46,970 nt of DNA from Porticoccaceae bacterium (GTDB taxonomy: Bacteria; Pseudomonadota; Gammaproteobacteria; Pseudomonadales; Porticoccaceae), in NCBI GenBank assembly GCA_012960115.1, contig DUBX01000025.1:36429-83398 (forward strand), read 5' to 3'. Numbering within the stretch: the stretch's first letter is position 1; every line of letters starts with the position of its first letter. The position numbers were made by a program, and so were the translations under genes. This document shows, one piece after another, positions 45,217 to 46,970 of this stretch. The notes beneath the pieces were generated by a model, which worked only from the letters and a program-made list of their open reading frames with translations, ran no database searches and was not told the DNA's origin.

Positions 45217-46970
45217 CTTGGATGCTTCTGTTCGCCGCTTAGGCGTCGCACTAAGAAGCTTAGCTACTTCTGGCTGATTTAATGCTTCAGCCATGAACTT
45301 ATAAATCGCGCTTGAATCTGGCATCTTTAATGCACGCCGCGCCAAAATTTGCGCATCTTTACAGGCTACATTTAACAACATCGACTTAACCCGCAATAGA
45401 CTACTGGCACTCATTGAGAATGTTTCATAGCCAAGACCTAAAAGAACAACAACACTAAGAGGATCTCCGGCCATTTCACCGCAAATACTAAGCTGGCATT
45501 TCACCGAAGAAGCTTGTTCGATAATTGATTTCAACGCCCTCAAAACGCTTGGATGCAAGGTATGGTAGAGGTCTGCCACTCTGGGATTATTTCGATCTAC
45601 AGCCAACAAATACTGAGTAAGATCATTAGTTCCTACCGACAAGAAGTCTACCCGACGGCCAATTTCCTTTACCTGATAAACCGCAGCGGGTACCTCTATC
45701 ATGGCTCCAATGAGAGGACGTTTAATACTGTACCCTTCCTCCTCCGTTAATTCTCCATAGGCTCGATCAATCAATTGGAGCGCTCTCTCAAGTTCTGGAA
45801 TATTACTGATCATGGGCAGCATAATCCGTAGATTATTAATGCCCTCACTGGCACGCAACATAGCTCGAATTTGCACCAGAAAAATCTCTGGATGGTCAAG
45901 TGATATGCGAATTCCCCTCCACCCTAAAAAAGGATTTTCTTCCTCAATAGGAAAATAAGGCAAATCTTTATCTCCACCGATATCTAAGGTTCTCATGGTG
46001 ACTGGCCGTGGAGAAAAAGCGACAAGCTGCTCTCGATAGATTTCTATCTGCTCATCCTCAGTAGGAAAACTAGAGCGCATCAGAAAAGGGATTTCAGTCC
46101 GAAATAGACCCACCGCCTCAGCGCCACTTTTTAAAGATTGCAAGGTATCTTGACGTAATCCAGTATTTACCCAGAGCGAAAATCGTTTACCATCTGGCGT
46201 ATGGCAGGGAATATCTCTAAGCTTTTCAAGATCCTTATTAAACTGTCGCTCTTCTCTCTGCCGCTGCACATAATTTCGGCGCACAGTACGTGTCGCTCGA
46301 CTAATAACTTCGCCGGTCGACCCGTCTACAATTAATTCTTGTCCCTCAAGCTCAGTCCAAGGTAAGTTAACGGCGCCCATCACAGTAGGAATACCAAGAG
46401 CCCGCCCAACAATTGCCATATGTGAATTACTGGACCCTTTGAGTGAAATGATACCCACCAGCCGACTAACGGGGATGTCAGCAAGCGCGGTAGCGGAGAG
46501 ATCCTCTCCCACCAAAACAATGCGCCGCGGCAGGGGTGACTGCTCTGTATCCTTTGCTTGCAGATAACCAAGGACTCGCCTACCAAGATCATTCACATCG
46601 GCCGCACGCTCTCGTAAATAGGGGTCATCAATTTTCTTGAAGGTACGCACATGTTTGAGGATAACTGAGCTCCATGCGCTAGTTGCCGCGCGACCCTGCT
46701 TAATAGCGTCTTTCACCTCGCGGATTAACGAGCGATCATCCAGCATTCGGATATAGACTTCAAAAAGCGCAAACTCCTCCTCACTCAATTTGCTCGCCAA
46801 GCCATCGCCCAAATTGCGCATATCTCTCTTGGTTGCTTTTAAAGCCTCAAGAAATCTTTTTATTTCTGCAGCGGGATCCTTAGCGAGCCGCTCTGGTACC
46901 GCTGAGAGATCAGTGCTGGATGACACCAGTACTGCACGGCCAATTCCCACTCCAGGAGAGCTCGCTATGC
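45205..46970 (-). CDS. ptsP: PTS-Ntr enzyme I (partial, N terminus off the window)
   Basis: PtsP takes phosphate from PEP and passes it to NPr and EIIA-Ntr, a regulatory chain tied to nitrogen and potassium. The visible 588 or so residues cover the phosphohistidine domain (GSSNSHMAIVGRALGIPTVMG) and the PEP-binding barrel (TLDIGGDKDLPYFP, NPFLGWRGIRI, MIEVPAAVYQ, FLSVGTNDLTQYLL, SICGEMAGDP with the catalytic Cys). The frame stays open to the window edge, and the residues before the GTG at 46950 (IASSPG) are typical of enzyme I. The true start and the expected GAF domain are therefore outside. Its 3' end overlaps the convergent NRDE gene. Confidence 0.93.
   Translation of the reverse strand, partial: IASSPGVGIGRAVLVSSSTDLSAVPERLAKDPAAEIKRFLEALKATKRDMRNLGDGLASKLSEEEFALFEVYIRMLDDRSLIREVKDAIKQGRAATSAWSSVILKHVRTFKKIDDPYLRERAADVNDLGRRVLGYLQAKDTEQSPLPRRIVLVGEDLSATALADIPVSRLVGIISLKGSSNSHMAIVGRALGIPTVMGAVNLPWTELEGQELIVDGSTGEVISRATRTVRRNYVQRQREERQFNKDLEKLRDIPCHTPDGKRFSLWVNTGLRQDTLQSLKSGAEAVGLFRTEIPFLMRSSFPTEDEQIEIYREQLVAFSPRPVTMRTLDIGGDKDLPYFPIEEENPFLGWRGIRISLDHPEIFLVQIRAMLRASEGINNLRIMLPMISNIPELERALQLIDRAYGELTEEEGYSIKRPLIGAMIEVPAAVYQVKEIGRRVDFLSVGTNDLTQYLLAVDRNNPRVADLYHTLHPSVLRALKSIIEQASSVKCQLSICGEMAGDPLSVVVLLGLGYETFSMSASSLLRVKSMLLNVACKDAQILARRALKMPDSSAIYKFMAEALNQPEVAKLLSATPKRRTEASKLIV

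Overview
The window reads as a stretch of ordinary chromosome from a free-living, probably marine gammaproteobacterium of moderate G+C. The gene neighbourhoods match gammaproteobacteria, especially Pseudomonadales/Cellvibrionales-type genomes: typA next to glnA-type NtrC sites, pip-dtd, gpmI-envC-ctpA, nudF-yqiB-cpdA-yqiA-parE-parC with divergent tolC, ptsP/lgt-thyA-folA, and a TtpC-type TonB operon. Outer-membrane genes (tolC, waaA, TonB system) confirm a Gram-negative cell. The genus cannot be fixed from the sequence alone; a SAR92/OM60-like lineage is a guess. I see no rRNA, tRNA, CRISPR array, phage, transposase or integron.

Layout. 1-3644: two excellent NtrC sites, a stand-alone ThiI-type rhodanese, the GTPase TypA, and a broken membrane GGDEF protein. 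3646-8512: DNA glycosylase Tag (minus) with a 12-G run in front of its start, then pip-dtd, mpl (minus) and a PPi-type phosphofructokinase. 8538-10437: a 2-hydroxyacid dehydrogenase and a DUF1295 membrane enzyme. 10714-19323, all on plus: RND exporter, ABC-F ATPase Uup, phosphoglycerate mutase, EnvC-type amidase activator, CtpA protease. 19350-26033, all on minus: topoisomerase IV (parC, parE), esterase YqiA, cAMP phosphodiesterase CpdA, YqiB, and a disrupted nudF. 26293-32948: an envelope region with tolC, Kdo transferase waaA, an LTA-synthase-like phosphotransferase, a small glycosyltransferase and ilvE. 33425-36637: argA and ilvD, followed by the only textbook intrinsic terminator seen. 36727-41885: a six-gene energy-transduction operon (DUF3450, TtpC-type ExbB, ExbB, ExbD, TonB, TPR protein). 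42104-46970: folA, thyA, lgt, an NRDE/TANGO2 protein and ptsP, which is cut by the window edge.

How the genes work together. Several blocks serve the cell envelope: mpl recycles murein peptide, envC and ctpA act in the periplasm, tolC and waaA build the outer membrane, lgt modifies lipoproteins, and the TonB operon powers outer-membrane receptors. Others are housekeeping for nucleotides (folA, thyA), amino acids (argA, ilvD, ilvE), glycolysis (pfp, gpmI) and DNA topology.

Most genes here are well-known families. I did not find a convincing undescribed system. The items most worth a second look are two broken reading frames (the GGDEF protein and nudF), the NtrC pair facing a rhodanese gene, the poly-G tract at tag, a possibly leaderless argA behind three stacked inverted repeats, and the LTA-synthase-like/glycosyltransferase pair beside waaA.
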